Assembly: GCA_963573305.1 (NCBI GenBank)
Contig: OY754329.1
Span: 134,403,422-134,467,421, forward strand
DNA from: Pyrrhosoma nymphula
Lineage: Eukaryota; Arthropoda; Insecta; Odonata; Coenagrionidae
Direction: 5' to 3'
Length of the DNA stretch: 64,000 nucleotides
Part shown: piece by piece, positions 11,401-23,412 of the stretch
Numbering within the stretch: the first letter of the stretch is position 1
Layout: each line of letters starts with the position of its first letter
The notes under the pieces: generated by a model
Database searches by the model: none
What the model saw: only the letters and a program-made list of their open reading frames with translations
What the model was told of the DNA's origin: nothing
Program-made: the position numbers and the translations under genes

Positions 11401-12714
11401 AATTAGTTTCGCGCTAGTCCCTTCATATTGTACTTTTAATAGTTCCATTATACCTACTTATATTTTCATATGCCAAAAATTGTTTTCAATTATTAAATAT
11501 AACAACTATGCATAACTTATCTTTTTTAATTACGGGGTTTGCGGAAAATCTCAGTCAAAAATATCAGGCCGGATATTTCACCTATATCGGTATGATACCT
11601 TATCATAGCTACAACTAGATACTTCAACACTGATTTTTCCGAGATAAGTTTTAAATGAATAAAATACATCTTATTTTTTAAAGAAAAATCGTTGCCTTCA
11701 ATATGTAAAACTAACAATAAGATAAACTCGTAAAACTTTAGTTCATAATATTGGTCAAATACATAACCAAGCCATTTAGAATCATCATTAAAGGGGGCGT
11801 TTAGTTTAAAATTCAAATTCTAAATTTTATTACTAGCCTTAGTATGGAATTTTTCTGTATTTAGTGTGATAATGGTGACTAAATTTGACTAATTGTAAGA
11901 TCTGTGAAATATTTATAAATGTTTAAGTTCAGATACTGATTTCATTAGATGGTATTCTACTGTATCTTAAGCTACCAAAGGTCGAAGATAGCAGAAGAGA
12001 ATATAAATAATAATAAGATAAACCCTTGACACGGATTCTCCCTGGAGAATATCTCAAATTCATGCTTAATTTTACAATCTAATAATATAAAGAGCAACCA
12101 GATTGGTATTCAGCTGTATCCTAAACTACCAAAGGCCGAGTAAAGAAGAAGATGAATGAACTAAGAAACAGAATCTCTCTGGAAAATATCTACAATTCAT
12201 GCTTCATATTTCAATCTAACAATTTAAAAAGCAACCAGATACCTACAAGTTATCAACAAACAAACCTATATCAATTAAAGTTAACCAGACTCAATAAATT
12301 TAATTTTAATTTACATAAGTTAAATATTCTATTTATAGGGTAATTAATTAACGATCATATAACTGAATATAATTACTGCCATTCTTCCGTATGAAGTTCT
12401 AACAAAGAAATCTCTTTCCCATTTCAGCAACACCATCGTCATGGTTTTCGGTAAGTTTAAGTCTAGCTCTACAATGAAATGCTAGTAACTTCGAGTTAAA
12501 AAGCATTAATCATATGTCCTCCTCCAAATAGTGTCCCAGTAAGGACGGCTATTTTATCAACCCCTACGACTGCGGAAAATATTTCCAGTGCTCTGGCGAC
12601 TTAGCCTGGGAATTTCATTGCCCGAGTGATCTCTGGTTTAATGTAAAATATTGTGTTTGCGACAACAGAGATGCTGTAGTCTGCAATGCAATGACAACAG
12701 AGAAACCGAAATGA
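8466..12714 (+). CDS. Small secreted chitin-binding protein (single CBM14/peritrophin-A domain), gene 2
   Basis: Spliced gene with coding exons 8466-8490, 10508-10534, 10650-10700, 12428-12450 and 12532-12714; GT-AG junctions and phases (1, 1, 1, 0) agree. The product is 102 aa. Residues 1-20 are a clear signal peptide (starts MKAFTLSIVAILVVVAS) with likely cleavage after VYA. A short Pro/Thr/Ser-rich linker follows. The last exon encodes a full peritrophin-A domain: C-x12-C-x5-C-x9-C-x10-C-x9-C with aromatic residues (DCGKYFQC, FHCP, LWFNV). The expected role is binding chitin outside the cell in cuticle or gut matrix; the tissue is not shown. It shares layout with gene 1 just upstream, suggesting an old tandem duplication. 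A degenerate LINE and a tRNA-like repeat sit in its first intron. Confidence 0.9.
8560..8655 (+). repeat. Possible tRNA-derived SINE head
   Basis: A tRNA-like segment with an A-box-like CGTAACGTCCTGG and a B-box-like TATATCGAATCCTGC spaced as in tRNA, followed by a T-rich body. No tail or duplication was found. Confidence 0.35.
9000..9450 (-). mobile_element. Heavily decayed LINE reverse-transcriptase fragment
   Basis: Broken minus-strand reading frames still match the reverse transcriptase of the LINE at 55.4-57.2 kb: a segment like VMRTLINRN about 9330-9300, then a Phe/Val-Cys-Phe-rich stretch, then a degraded GVRQGCPLS-like motif near 9130. Many frameshifts and stops. It lies in intron 1 of chitin-binding gene 2. 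Confidence 0.5.
10508..10534 (+). CDS. Chitin-binding gene 2, exon 2 (signal-peptide core)
   Basis: 27-nt micro-exon after TTTCTTTACAG and before GTAAGA; encodes the hydrophobic VAILVVVAS. Phase 1 on both sides. Confidence 0.85.
10650..10700 (+). CDS. Chitin-binding gene 2, exon 3 (cleavage site and linker)
   Basis: 51 nt after ATTTTTCAG and before GTATGT; encodes VYAETADVTYQPKSTPK, the cleavage site and a polar linker. Being phase-symmetric, it could be skipped; gene 1 has no obvious counterpart. Confidence 0.8.
11947..12255. repeat. Tandem duplication of an approximately 154-bp unit
   Basis: Unit 1 about 11947-12100 and unit 2 about 12101-12255 share GGTATTC...CTGTATC.TAA.CTACCAAAGG.CGA, CTGGA.AATATCT and AAGAGCAACCAGAT-like blocks. 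It lies in the intron before exon 4 of chitin-binding gene 2; not a recognised element. Confidence 0.65.
12428..12450 (+). CDS. Chitin-binding gene 2, exon 4 (23-nt micro-exon)
   Basis: Acceptor CATTTCAG, donor GTAAGT. Encodes PTPSSWFS and shifts phase 1 to phase 0 immediately before the domain exon, as the 17-nt exon of gene 1 does. Confidence 0.8.
12532..12714 (+). CDS. Chitin-binding gene 2, exon 5 (whole CBM14 domain)
   Basis: Starts after CCAAATAG with the first cysteine codon and runs 60 codons to TGA. A donor at 12743 (GTAAAG) and a strong acceptor ending at 12830 suggest an 88-nt intron in the 3' UTR, only 28 nt after the stop and so unlikely to trigger nonsense-mediated decay. Confidence 0.9.
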   Translation, partial: CPSKDGYFINPYDCGKYFQCSGDLAWEFHCPSDLWFNVKYCVCDNRDAVVCNAMTTEKPK

Positions 12715-12868
12715 GACTATTTCGGAGGAATCATCGCAATGGGTAAAGTGATGTCGTCTGAACAAAATCAAATATTTTTTTCCGATGCAAGAGCAATTTT
12801 AGGTGACGCTCAACTCTGTTTTTTTTGCAGGAAGACACACTGCACAGCAAGAAGAGTTAAGGCCATTC

Positions 12869-12874
12869 AATAAA
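12869..12874 (+). promoter_or_regulatory. Polyadenylation signal of chitin-binding gene 2
   Basis: AATAAA about 40 bases into the inferred last (non-coding) exon that begins at 12831. Confidence 0.6.
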
Positions 12875-12899
12875 TGAGAAAGATAGCAATCAATGGAGT

Positions 12900-14370
12900 C
12901 AAATCTGGTAAAGAAAACAGAAGGAGGAAACACGTCACTTTCACAAGAAGACTGCGCAAGTGTGAATTGGCCACTGTGAAACCATGACGAAGAATGCGGA
13001 GAAAGTGATCTCCATCAGCAGAAAAAAACGTACGATATACTTGTTGTAAAGGTTCATCGTGGATTATCTGTGAAGCAAATTTCAAATCTGTAGAAAAATA
13101 TTAAATGTCATCATAAAATCTATATTTTCCCTCGGTTATCAGTTAATACAAACACCCTCTACACCTGTACGCAGGGTTTGTAGGATGGGTAACATGTCCC
13201 ATGAATGCTCCAAAATTAGTGGCTAAGGATATGAGTACAGTACCAAATCTGTTTTGAAGAAGGAGAAACCTTAAGAGTAAGGAATGTTCTGAGTGGCTCT
13301 AGGATCAACGAGACATACACAGGATAGATGAAAAGATGTCAAACAAAGTCGCAAACGTTACCTGGAATAACTATTATTATTCATTATAATTCGTTAAGTA
13401 TACGGGGTATAAAAACCCCTGAAATTAAAAGAAGTAAAGTCGTTCCAGGCTAAAATGGTTTATGGAAACAGCACATTTAGAACAAAATAATACTGCGAAA
13501 GAACCTATATGGACCGATAACCACAGTAAAGGACTCTTGAAACAATCGACAATAATGGATTCTTGGAATGGATTCCAGGAGTAATTACCCTTTCCCCTCT
13601 TCAACGCAACGCAACCTCCAGTATGTCCCACGCAGCACCCTTGACGTGACTGATAAACACAACCTTCAGAAATCAATATCAGGTGCCGAACGTATGTACC
13701 TTAATTATCTTGGTATTCCGATTCCTAAGAAATTCCGAAGAAATAAAACTAAAATGTTTCGTTAGAAATTATTGAAAGAATTTTGAAAATATACAAACAT
13801 AACTATGCGTTAAAAACCACCTAAATTTATAAGTGCGAGAAAAAAAGATTGATCGCGAGAAAAAATGTTCAGCTTTTGTTACCCTGAGATTCTTTTCCGT
13901 CTATGCTTTGGACCTCGTTTAAATGACTCATTGCTCCTCGTCACATTAAAACAATACACATAGCAGGGTTTTCCTCTCACTTAGTGCCCTTGCACAATCC
14001 GGCCTCAAACAACACAATCGGAACCCAATATTTTTACTTTCATTCAGCCGATTGCATTATCGCTATGAGTCTTATTAAAATACGGCAGTAAAAAAATACT
14101 ATCCATTCAACCGAGGTCATAGCTATGCATTTTGTCACCATACCCTTAAGAATTAGCACCGAATTTACTGGTGAAAACGGGCAGAGTAATTTTATAAAAT
14201 TCAGGGAAAAAGCTTACCCATGTTTAAAATAGATGTTCTAATTTCAACTTCAAGAAACTCCGTAGGTAATATGGCTAAAGTAAAACGCCGTCATACCAAA
14301 ATTTCCTTGGCGGAGATTGACAACATCCTATTACTGATATGCTTTTCCTTTAATAGAATAAATCGAACAC
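12900..14370. other. Intergenic, nothing recognised
   Basis: AT-rich sequence without a supported gene. Short open frames here lack coding-like composition or any family resemblance. Confidence 0.4.
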
Positions 14371-14379
14371 CTGACACCA

Positions 14380-14450
14380 GTAGTCGAACCGCCGACTTTG
14401 TTCACTGAATAAAACCAGTAAGACAAACATTTAAAGCTCAAATCCAGCAT
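14380..14450 (-). repeat. Possible tRNA-like SINE head
   Basis: The minus strand shows TCTTACTGG (A-box-like) and GGCGGTTCGACTAC (B-box-like) about 35 bases apart. Weak evidence; no tail seen. Confidence 0.25.
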
Positions 14451-14659
14451 ATGATATTAATTTTCAATCGGAAATAAATACTTAAAACGAGCAAAATATG
14501 CAACAAGCAATGATGCTTCTGATATGCCGTTGGAGTCCTTCAATCATGAATTCCAAGAACCCAGTCCTGCCAGCTCTGGGGACGAACCGAAAATCATAAT
14601 TTAGGGAAAACTGATTCCACGAAAAATTCAATCAGACCAATTTTTATGATTTTCAACTA

Positions 14660-16420
14660 TTTTCAAAGCAGTAAGTGATATTTTACAGCAAAATTGGGAG
14701 GTGTGTCTGAATTTCTGAGGACATTTTCTAGTTCACACACACACAAGTTGGAAAATTTAGGTTTTGTTAAAAAAGGCAAACAAGTATTTTTGAGGCACAT
14801 CATAGAGTCAGAAATCAAGTCGGAGTCTTTATTATGATCCAAAAACTCACTAACCGTACGCATCATCCTTGAATAAGCTTCATGTTTGCAAACATCCACC
14901 CGACCGAAATGGCAACGGAAGAGTGGAGTGTGTTTAGTCCTCCTCGGAGGGCCATTTATATTTACTAAAATAAGCCAAGGTGATGGTTAGAATCGACAAC
15001 ACCCATCTTGACATTACGAAGGAAAATTGCATCCAAAACATTCCTTCTGACTCTGAGTGGAGATATCATAAACGTATGACATAAATTGGGGTAGTCAGTT
15101 TTTTTATAAATAGGACCGTTATTTAGGGAACACCACCATTTGACAAAACGCATCTGTATTTTTTCAAGTGCCATCTCGAAAGTAACTTGGTATGGATTCC
15201 AAATCACACTGCCGTATTCTAAAACAGGTCGGACAATTGTATGTACACTAAGTCCGTACAACAGTGTGAATCGAAAAATTGGGAAAGCAGTTTCGTTTTA
15301 AAAATCCCAAGAGGCGGTAGGCTTTCGAATATATAGATTGAATATGCGGCTTGAATGACAGCTTGTTGTCAATAGTGATTCCCAAGTCAGTAATTGAAGT
15401 CACACGCTCAAGAGGAACACCATTTAAATTATAGTTATAATGAACAAAGTTCCTCTTCAAATTAAAAGAGATAATTCTGCATTTAGTTAAATCAGGATAT
15501 AAATTCCATTCAACAAACCAGTTAAAAATATATCCAAGTCGTTTTGTAAAATAATACTATCGTTAATTGAACTGACCCTGGTTGAAATCTTACAGTCATC
15601 TGCATATAAAAGGCAATCCGATTTCAAACAGCCAGACAAGTTATTTATAAATATGTTAAAAATTAGGGGTCCTAAAATCGACCCCTGAGGAACACCAGAT
15701 GTAACTTTGACAGGCGAAGATAGACAACTTTCAATCTCAACGGTTTGGGATCTGTTACTCAAGTAAGACTGGAAACGTTTAAGCAAGTTACCACAAATTC
15801 CAAAAGACTTCAGCTTACCTAAGACATACCCATGGTCAACCTTATCAACAGCTTTTGCAAAATCTATTTACACAGAATCCATTTGACAACCCATCCCTAT
15901 TGAGAGGGCACCTGAGTTAACATGCACCGCTCAGTTGGTTGAAGTGGATCGGCAAGGACGAAAACCATCTGTGATTCAGAGAAGTTTCCCTTACAATTTG
16001 ACAGAACTTTGTCATTGAGAAGCTTCTCGAAAACCTTTGAAAATGTCGGTAAGATGGAAATTGGCCCGTAATTAGTTCGTTACATTTGTCTCCGTTCTTA
16101 AAAACCGGCACAAAAATCGCGTTTTTCCACATTTGAGGATAGGTATTATGCGTCAAAATTTTATTAAATAATATTAACAAAGGAAAACTCAATTCATTAG
16201 CACAGGTTTTCACGATAGCAATAGGTATTCGGTCATTGCCGGGGGAGACATTATTTCAACATCTTAAAAATTTCCTCCCTAGTAAATAATACATTAGAGA
16301 GCGCATCCATAGGATAGAAAGGATATGAAGAAATTCTATTTACGTCGCTGTTTAAGCGTGAGGGCATAGGTGCTTTGAATACACTGGAAAAGTGCTCAGA
16401 ATGTAACTTACCCATTTAGC
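14660..16420 (-). mobile_element. Broken non-LTR retrotransposon (Jockey/CR1-type reverse transcriptase)
   Basis: Read on the minus strand, successive frames give a reverse transcriptase in order: a VFKAPMPSR-like lead-in (about 16.38 kb), WKNAIFVPVFKNGDK (about 16.1 kb), a degraded FAKAVDKVDHG, SYLSNRSQTV and TSGVPQGSILGPLIFNIFIN (about 15.7 kb), the catalytic YADD (about 15.6 kb), then the thumb-like LGITIDNKLSF and RPVLEYGSVIWNPYQ (about 15.4-15.2 kb). At least four frameshifts or stops separate these blocks, so the copy is dead. No endonuclease part remains, which fits 5' truncation. Clade placement (jockey/CR1/I group) is by resemblance only. Confidence 0.85.
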
Positions 16421-17948
16421 TCCCCGTAAATGCTAAATTAACCACTCTTATGAGTTTTCTTATAAAAGGGTGTGAATCTGTTACTAATTGGCTAGAAAAT
16501 ATGACTAAATTAAAATTAAGTGTCTAATAACCCAATTTGGTGTAATTTCATATGCGTGAAACATTTTTCAACAAGAAAGTGGAGAAATTTAAAAATATTT
16601 ATGTCTTATACCGGGCTACCATGAGTGGTGACGTTAATACAAATTATCGCATCTATGCGTTTTTATACATTATCAACTACATAGCTGTCGTGTCTTGTAC
16701 TAAGAAGGCAAATTATTTCAGAAGACTTACAGGCAATGGCTACAAAAAAGTGAATGGTGGTTTGGAAATTACTATTTATAATAGTACTCCAAAATTAAAT
16801 AAATACCAATGAAGACTAAACGATGCCTTGATATGGGGAGTGTATGCAAACTCTAAGGTAATACATAGATAGTATACTTTATACGCATGTATTCCATGCG
16901 TAGAAGCTAAATATTTTTAGCATTACGGCATGGTGTTTACTGCTTTGTAGCTTCAAAATCTTAGGCAAAATGTGCCTTTTTCAGCATGGCAACAAAATAC
17001 GACCTTTAAACGCGTTTTCTTTAAAGCTAAATTGGCGTTTTACATATCACAGCTGATTTTCATGAGTTTGTCTTTTTTGACACTAACCTTCGATTGCGAA
17101 AAAAGAAAAAACACACAACCTCAATATGGTACAAATCTTACACTGTCTGAAACTGTCTTGCACTTACTGAAGAAAAAGATAAAAAAAGTTGAACACTTTT
17201 TTGGCATTTTCTTCAGAAGAGAGTTATGCATAAAAGAGGGTTTCAGGCGTAGCTTGGTGGAAATGTTGAATTCCCATCATTATAAATAAAGCCCTGTAGT
17301 ACATTTTCACGCTGTTTTCTTAAATACCGACCAATGTTTCACTATTCATTGTTTCAATCTCAATGTTCGCTCGACACGTAGTGTCATTCCCTTGAGAATA
17401 CCCTTCCCAATTTCAATTCCCCAGAGAATGACACTCCTAAAGTAAAAGTCAAAGTGTTAAAACCTTGGTCAGTGTGTAAATAAAGAGAATGGAATCTTAC
17501 CTCTGTGCTTTTCTTTACACTAATGGAGGGGTTTAGCTATACTAATGAGTTAAAAATTGGCAAAAATCTCCACGTGAAATCAGAAAACGCAATTAATGCG
17601 ACATGTCTGAAATAAGGACTCATACGATACATATGCGTTCGCGAGTAAATGCGCGATCAGAAGCGTAAATGACTGGAAATGACGAGCGAAAAATGGAAGA
17701 ATTTGAACTAGGAATACATTCGGAACATGTCCAAAACGCAATTTTGAAGGACCCTCCGTTCACGCAACTGCTAGTGAATACCGTGAGTAAACACGCCGGT
17801 AGAGAAAAACCCAGGTATTTTCAGCTCTTTTTTTAACTAGAAAATTAGTATATAGGCAGGCTGATGAAAAATGCTCGGTCTGAAATATAATCACTGATTC
17901 TATACTATAATCAATCTACATAATCACTGATTTGATGAGGTAGAAAAA

Positions 17949-18050
17949 AAAATTACGAACACAATGGAAAAGTGAACGCTTTTATAATTTACTCCTAAGA
18001 TACTATACGTCTCCCTCAATACTAATCTCATTCAATTTTCAGGAAAAGTG
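17949..18050 (+). repeat. Dispersed repeat, copy 1
   Basis: About 100 bp, roughly 90 percent identical by eye to 20302-20402 (shared GGAAAAGTGAACGCTTTTAT and ATTTACTCCTAAGATACT). Family unknown. Confidence 0.7.
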
Positions 18051-20301
18051 CGTGATAGACTTGGTAAATTCTTGTTTCTCAGGCGCTGGACAGGCAGACT
18101 AATGAGTCCTTCACTAATGAAAAATAAGAAAATGACGCCAAAATAAAATAACAGCCAAGCGGGAATGGAACAAATATTATGTAAAAAAATGTCAAGTTGG
18201 GTGCAGCCAACTCAAAGAGGATCAGGCATTTCAATAATGTTTCCAGGAATTCCGTCCATGCCATTTTCTCTGTAACCGCAGCGGCTTGAACCAAAACGAA
18301 AGTAATCTGATTAAGAGCTCTCGGTACCTAGTTTTCTTCTGACATGCGAACACGTGCGGAATATTAACCCGTTTCTGATGCATGCAATTGCATGCAGAGA
18401 CACTAGTTACTAATGCTTAGAGCGTTAATCCCAACCAATTAGGGTGAAAGGACAAGACATATGGAAGTTCGACGGGTGAAACTTAAATGGAAAAAAAAAA
18501 AACCTTCTAGGATAGGTATGCATATTCCATTTTTAATGAACTCTTCTTTAAAAACGCCTTTGGATACAAAATTAAGCCAAATGTTTCATTATAAATAATA
18601 TTTTTTTGCAAACCTAAATCAGGTAAATATAAAAAAATGAAAACCTGTAAATCTTACTCTCTCCACGTTCAGGATCACATCATAGCAAAATTTATGGACG
18701 CATTCAATGATGAGCAGCTCGTCTGTGAATCATTAATGATTGACACTAACTTTTCCAGAAAGTGGCTAGCAGGTAGAGGACAGTGCTTTACTTATTAAAT
18801 TCTATGTACTTTTTCTTGCACGTAGAATAAGTAATTTTCAATGATCAGTCAATCAGTAAGCAATGTAAATACAATCCAACAAAACGAGGATTACAATGGA
18901 TTGGAAGTAACCTCTCAAAATTGAAAACGATATCATATTCCATATTTTTTCGTGACCGGAATCCGTGGAACATTTCAATTCCATTTTCTTGCGTTAATTT
19001 TCGAACGTTCCTGAATGTTTGAACAATGAGACAGACAGGTACAATAGCGATTACACACAATTATAAGTTAATTATTATTTATATTATTCCTATATATTAT
19101 GTATAATAATACAATTATAGATTATTCCAATACCTAAGGGCTCACAAGTGTCCACCATTGGTGGTTCAAATTTGACCTAAACATTCTTTGAAATCCTCAT
19201 TGAATATATATGAATAACCAAAAGAGAGAATACTTAAATGAAGAATATTCGTATGAATGGGGAAACCGAAGTGTGAAGGCCAGGTGCAGGCAATCAGGCA
19301 GGCGAGATCTTCTTTCCACGTACGTTCTAGCACCTTCTAAACAAGGGGCTTCAGAAAGTAAATTACCTTGAAACCTCACATAAGGCTCTAAAGATTAGCA
19401 ATGACGCAAAAGAGCCATTGTTTTCGTTATTACAGAGTTGTACAATGCGACATCAGTTACAGTGGAAACGCAGAAAAAGATTTCCCAATTTAAGAATATA
19501 AGCCGCCTATTACGTATTCCAAGACACATAAAGAGGACGACCTCAAGGATTAGTTTTGGCACGGTGAGACTTAAGCAACGTCGCGTCGTGTATTATTTCA
19601 CTATTTTACTCGGAAGGAAAAAAAACGAAGACGTCGAGGCCATTCAAATACGGGAATGAAAACCTGACTCACTTGTTCAAGCATGTAGAGCCTGAAACGA
19701 GAGCAATTTGCCTTCACCTGATATCATTATGGTAACAGCTAACTATTTTATGTATTCTATGATACTGTTGGTCACAGATAATGAATGAAATGAACTCTTC
19801 AAGGAGAAATTCGATGGGTGTATGTTTAGGTTTACCCACATTAAATTTACAACTTTTTAGCCCATATCGGTCAAATATAGACTTTTAAAAATATTCTGTC
19901 TATAAAAAAATCAGGGTTTATTTAAAACATACACTCTTCCCAAATGACTATTAGACCTCTTTTTTCCTTTCTGAGAGCTTGATGAGGCCCATGCTCCCCT
20001 AAAACCCCAATTAGCTTCTTTCGGCCAGCTGTGAGGTTTCCTAGTGGCCAAACCACCAAATTCTACAAGAATTCCGAACCAGGAGAGGAACTGGGTTCTA
20101 GAATCCTTGACTTACAAAAAGTAAACTTGTCACCTCACGAATACAGTCGGTTCACTTTAAAAAATCAAAAAAATATGTTGGATTCGCCAATGGCGGGATT
20201 ATTCTTAAACAGGAGATATTCAGGCGCAAAAAATTGGAACTTTGAAAATAATGAAAAACCAAAAAGTCCACATGAACACTGATTTCATGAAATATTGTCA
20301 A

Positions 20302-20402
20302 AAATATTACGAACACATTGGAAAAGTGAACGCTTTTATCATTTACTCCTAAGATACTCTATGTCTCCCTCTATACTAATTCCATTCAATTTTCAGGAAA
20401 AA
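20302..20402 (+). repeat. Dispersed repeat, copy 2
   Basis: Same orientation and sequence as 17949-18050. Ends with CATTCAATTTTCAGGAAAA in both copies. No coding potential. Confidence 0.7.
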
Positions 20403-22461
20403 GGAAACAAAATTGAACTCCTTATATGGTAGATGAGTAGTTAGATTCTTGGTCAAGATACAGTTTTTAATAACGCAAATATTCAAAGAAGTGCCTTTTG
20501 TACAATATTAAAAGGCACATCAATACAAACTATAGATACCGTGCCGCAACTAAAAACTATTGAAATATCTGACTGGACAAGAATCAAAGAATCGTAAAGT
20601 TGTGTGATGAACTCCATGTATATCGATCGTGTTTCCGATTACTGATAATTTCCTCCATTAAAATATGTCTGATGCAATGAGTATCTGTTGTATGATGATT
20701 TATATTCTCAAATTTGGGTTGCAAGCTCATGAAGTCAAATATGGAGCCTCCAAAAAAAATCATGGAAAAAAAACTTTTAATCCTGTCAACGTACAATTAC
20801 TAATTGAATATGCATCTTAATGCATGCGCAAATGCATAAACGAGAGATGAGAAAATAGCCCCAGCTCGGTTTAAGAGCCTGCATTCTCGCATTGGGAAAA
20901 CAGATGCTACTTCAAATTGTGCAATAAAGTGCCTCGTATATAAGTTAATGACTGGCTTGTACCTGATTTTACAACTTAATCCTATTCTCAGGTCAAAAAA
21001 AGAGTATTTCAAAATGAATGAGAGTTCAACTTCCACTGAAAGAAATTTTAAAATTAGATAATATGAAATGAATCTCTCGATATTTATTATTTAATGCCCA
21101 CAATGTATATTATTCCAAGTCTGAAACATGAAACACCTGTATATTTTCTCGATTTGAGCCCTCTCATATCCTTTATAAGGACATTTATCTTCCAATCTCC
21201 CGATAAATGTCCCCACAGGGAATCCTTAAAAGCGATATGTAAGGCAATCGGTGGGAAGTCACACAAAAATAAACGCGACAATAAAAATAACGTGGTTAGT
21301 GCATCAAAAAGACCGCCGATATACCTACTGAACCGGGCAAATGGGGATCGGGTGAAGGAATAAATAGTTGTTTTCTGGTGGAAGCCTTCGGGTTGGAAAT
21401 GAAGACTCCTCAGGCGTCTCCGCTTTTCTGCCCTTGCTGTCTGCTCTGTTTCCTCTGTGTCCTCCTTACGCTCCATAATCCGATTGGAATTCTAGAACGC
21501 CAGGATCCTGCCTCTAATTGGTAACCTTTTTACCTCCTCCTCCACTTTCGTAAAGAAATAATATTTTTTTTACTCAACCTCGCTCTACACATACCAACAA
21601 GTCAGTTCTTACGGCGTAATTCCCAAGTCTGCTGCCTAGTTGGGTAATGTGTTTGGGATGTTGCAGGCAAGGTTGCCAACATTCTCGATTTCTTCGGGAG
21701 ACTCCTAGATTTGAACAAGGGTTTATTATATCTCCCGAATTGCAACATTAATAATTAATATGAATTTCTACCTGAATTAAGTCGAAAAAAAAACAAAATA
21801 TACATTCATTGCTATCTCATGGTACGATTTCTTTCTCATGTTTGCTGCTAATATGGTACAATAAATAAATAAATCTTAACATTTCTTGATAAAAATATAT
21901 TCCTCGTGTAAAGTAATAGTTACCCTTTGATTAAAATAAATTAACTTTTATTTAAGTAAATTATAGCCCGTTATGTATCGACTACATTTCCAAAATGACA
22001 TCCATGTTCGCTATTAAACAGGAAAGGCAAAACATTTTTAAGACACACATGTATTAAAATATAATTCAAATTTTTATTCATAGTGAAAAAATGTTCTTTT
22101 ATGTGAATAGCTATGATAAAACAATATTCGAAAAATTCAATTATCAAGTCATAAAAATAGAAGAAAACCACGTATCGCAGGTGAATTGTTGCGAGTGCAT
22201 TTCGGTTTGCTTAGTCACTAACACCGAAAATAGATAAATATTTGGGCATTTTAACTGCTAACGCATGCTGAATATGCACTCCGTATGGTAGTCGTAAACA
22301 TGTTTCGTGTAATTACCAAATGCGCGAACGGATAACTCATGCAATCATCTCTTCATCAATAAACTTGAAGGTGGCAGGCTTCACTTCGCAGAGGTTCATT
22401 GTGTTATCACTCATGATTAATGAAAATACTAAGTATGTACATTTCCACAAAATGTTTTATT

Positions 22462-22500
22462 GCACGACGCGTTTCACCGATTTACGGCGTCGTCAGGTAA
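22462..22500 (-). ncRNA. Hammerhead-like motif, left arm of the 22.4-22.9 kb palindrome
   Basis: Best-preserved core of this family: minus strand TAC, CTGACGA, hairpin CGCCG/CGGTG with a TAAAT loop, AAAC, GC, GTC, GTGCAATAAA. TAC and GTG(C) can pair as helix I, AC and GT as a two-pair helix III with GTC as the cleavage triplet. The closing pair of helix II is shifted by one base from the canonical ribozyme. Confidence 0.4.
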
Positions 22501-22844
22501 TGAAAGTTTGTTACATGCGTTAATTGTTTTTGTAGTTACGGGGGAGGGGGGGGGGAAATACAAATATTCGGGCGGGGTTGAGAAATCAACATGTTGAATA
22601 AGGGCTGGTGAGTCGGGAAAAGTTGATTTTATCAGAAAGGAGGGATGCGGACATAATTTAATAATGATTTTGTAACGAATCATTATTTCCACATCCCTCC
22701 CCACTCCTTTCCGATAAAATTATATTTTCCCGCCTCAACAGCCCTTAATCGACGTGTTTTTTTCTCAACCCCGCCCGTATATTTGTATTTATTCCCTCCT
22801 CCTCCGTAACAAAAACTACAATTAACGCATAAAACAAACTTTCT

Positions 22845-22883
22845 GTACCTGACAATGTCGTAAATCGGTGGAAAGCGTCGTAC
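22845..22883 (+). ncRNA. Hammerhead-like motif, right arm of the 22.4-22.9 kb palindrome
   Basis: GTAC, CTGACAA, hairpin, GAAA, GCGTC, GTAC. The outer GTAC/GTAC pairs perfectly as helix I, but the core G of CTGANGA is A, so this copy should be inactive. Confidence 0.3.
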
Positions 22884-23155
22884 AATAAAACATTTTGTAA
22901 AAAAGTACAAAGTATTTTCATCACGAGTACTAACATCTCTTCACCAGTTGGCAACCCTTGATGCAGCTATTTGTCGGAAGAGGTGGGGAGTCGGAACAGG
23001 GCGTAAGGGGCGGTAGGGAGAGGTCGCGGGGAAGGGTCGCCAGTAGGGAGAGAAGAAAGGGGTGTAAGCGAGCCTTGAAGACGCCGAGCCAAGCCCGACA
23101 TGTGCTCTTTTCCTCCTCTATCCCCGGGCTCCCCCACTCCCGCCCCTCAGCAGAG

Positions 23156-23163
23156 TATATAAA
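23156..23163 (+). promoter_or_regulatory. TATA box of the arrestin gene
   Basis: TATATAAA in a GC-rich setting, predicting a transcription start near 23187 and a 5' UTR of about 225 nt. I saw no clear photoreceptor-type TAAT-palindrome element in the 200 bases upstream. Confidence 0.7.
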
Positions 23164-23412
23164 GTGTCGGGTGTGCCCTGGATCCCTTTGTAGGGTGTAC
23201 GACTGCTGTGCAGGAGGCAAAGAAGGCGAAGCAAGCTCTCTCGATTTCTTCATACCTCTCTCTCCAAAACCGAGTACTTTCTCTCCGAAGACCACCCCTT
23301 ACTATACCTCTCTTCAACCGAATCCTTCGTCTTTGGCAGAAAAATACAAGAGGAGTAATCTTCGCTTTCTTACCCTTCCGAGTCAGCGGTGGAAGTTTGA
23401 AAAAAAGTCCAT

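Larger units (their letters stand above)
16430..22408. other. Gene-poor intergenic region
   Basis: About 6 kb with no supported exon. It contains the two copies of a roughly 100-bp dispersed repeat listed separately and a short perfect palindrome (18379-18396). The longest open frames, including 129 codons on the minus strand at 21087-21476, show no recognisable domain. Confidence 0.45.
22409..22929. repeat. Palindromic repeat element just upstream of the arrestin promoter
   Basis: Left arm about 22409-22660 and right arm about 22685-22929 are inverted copies, with a 25-base centre near 22670. Shared blocks include ACTCATGATTAATGAAAATAC, GCGTTAATTGTTTTTGTAGT, a G-rich run and CGGGCGGGGTTGAG. 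Each arm carries a hammerhead-like core. A related single-arm copy is at 55.13-55.35 kb. The right edge is only about 230 bases from the arrestin TATA box. Confidence 0.8.

Noticed and set aside
14730..14745. CA microsatellite
   Set aside because: Only about five units; too short to report as a repeat feature.
21087..21476. 129-codon minus-strand frame
   Set aside because: No recognisable domain, no splice or promoter context, and a charged start that looks like chance translation.
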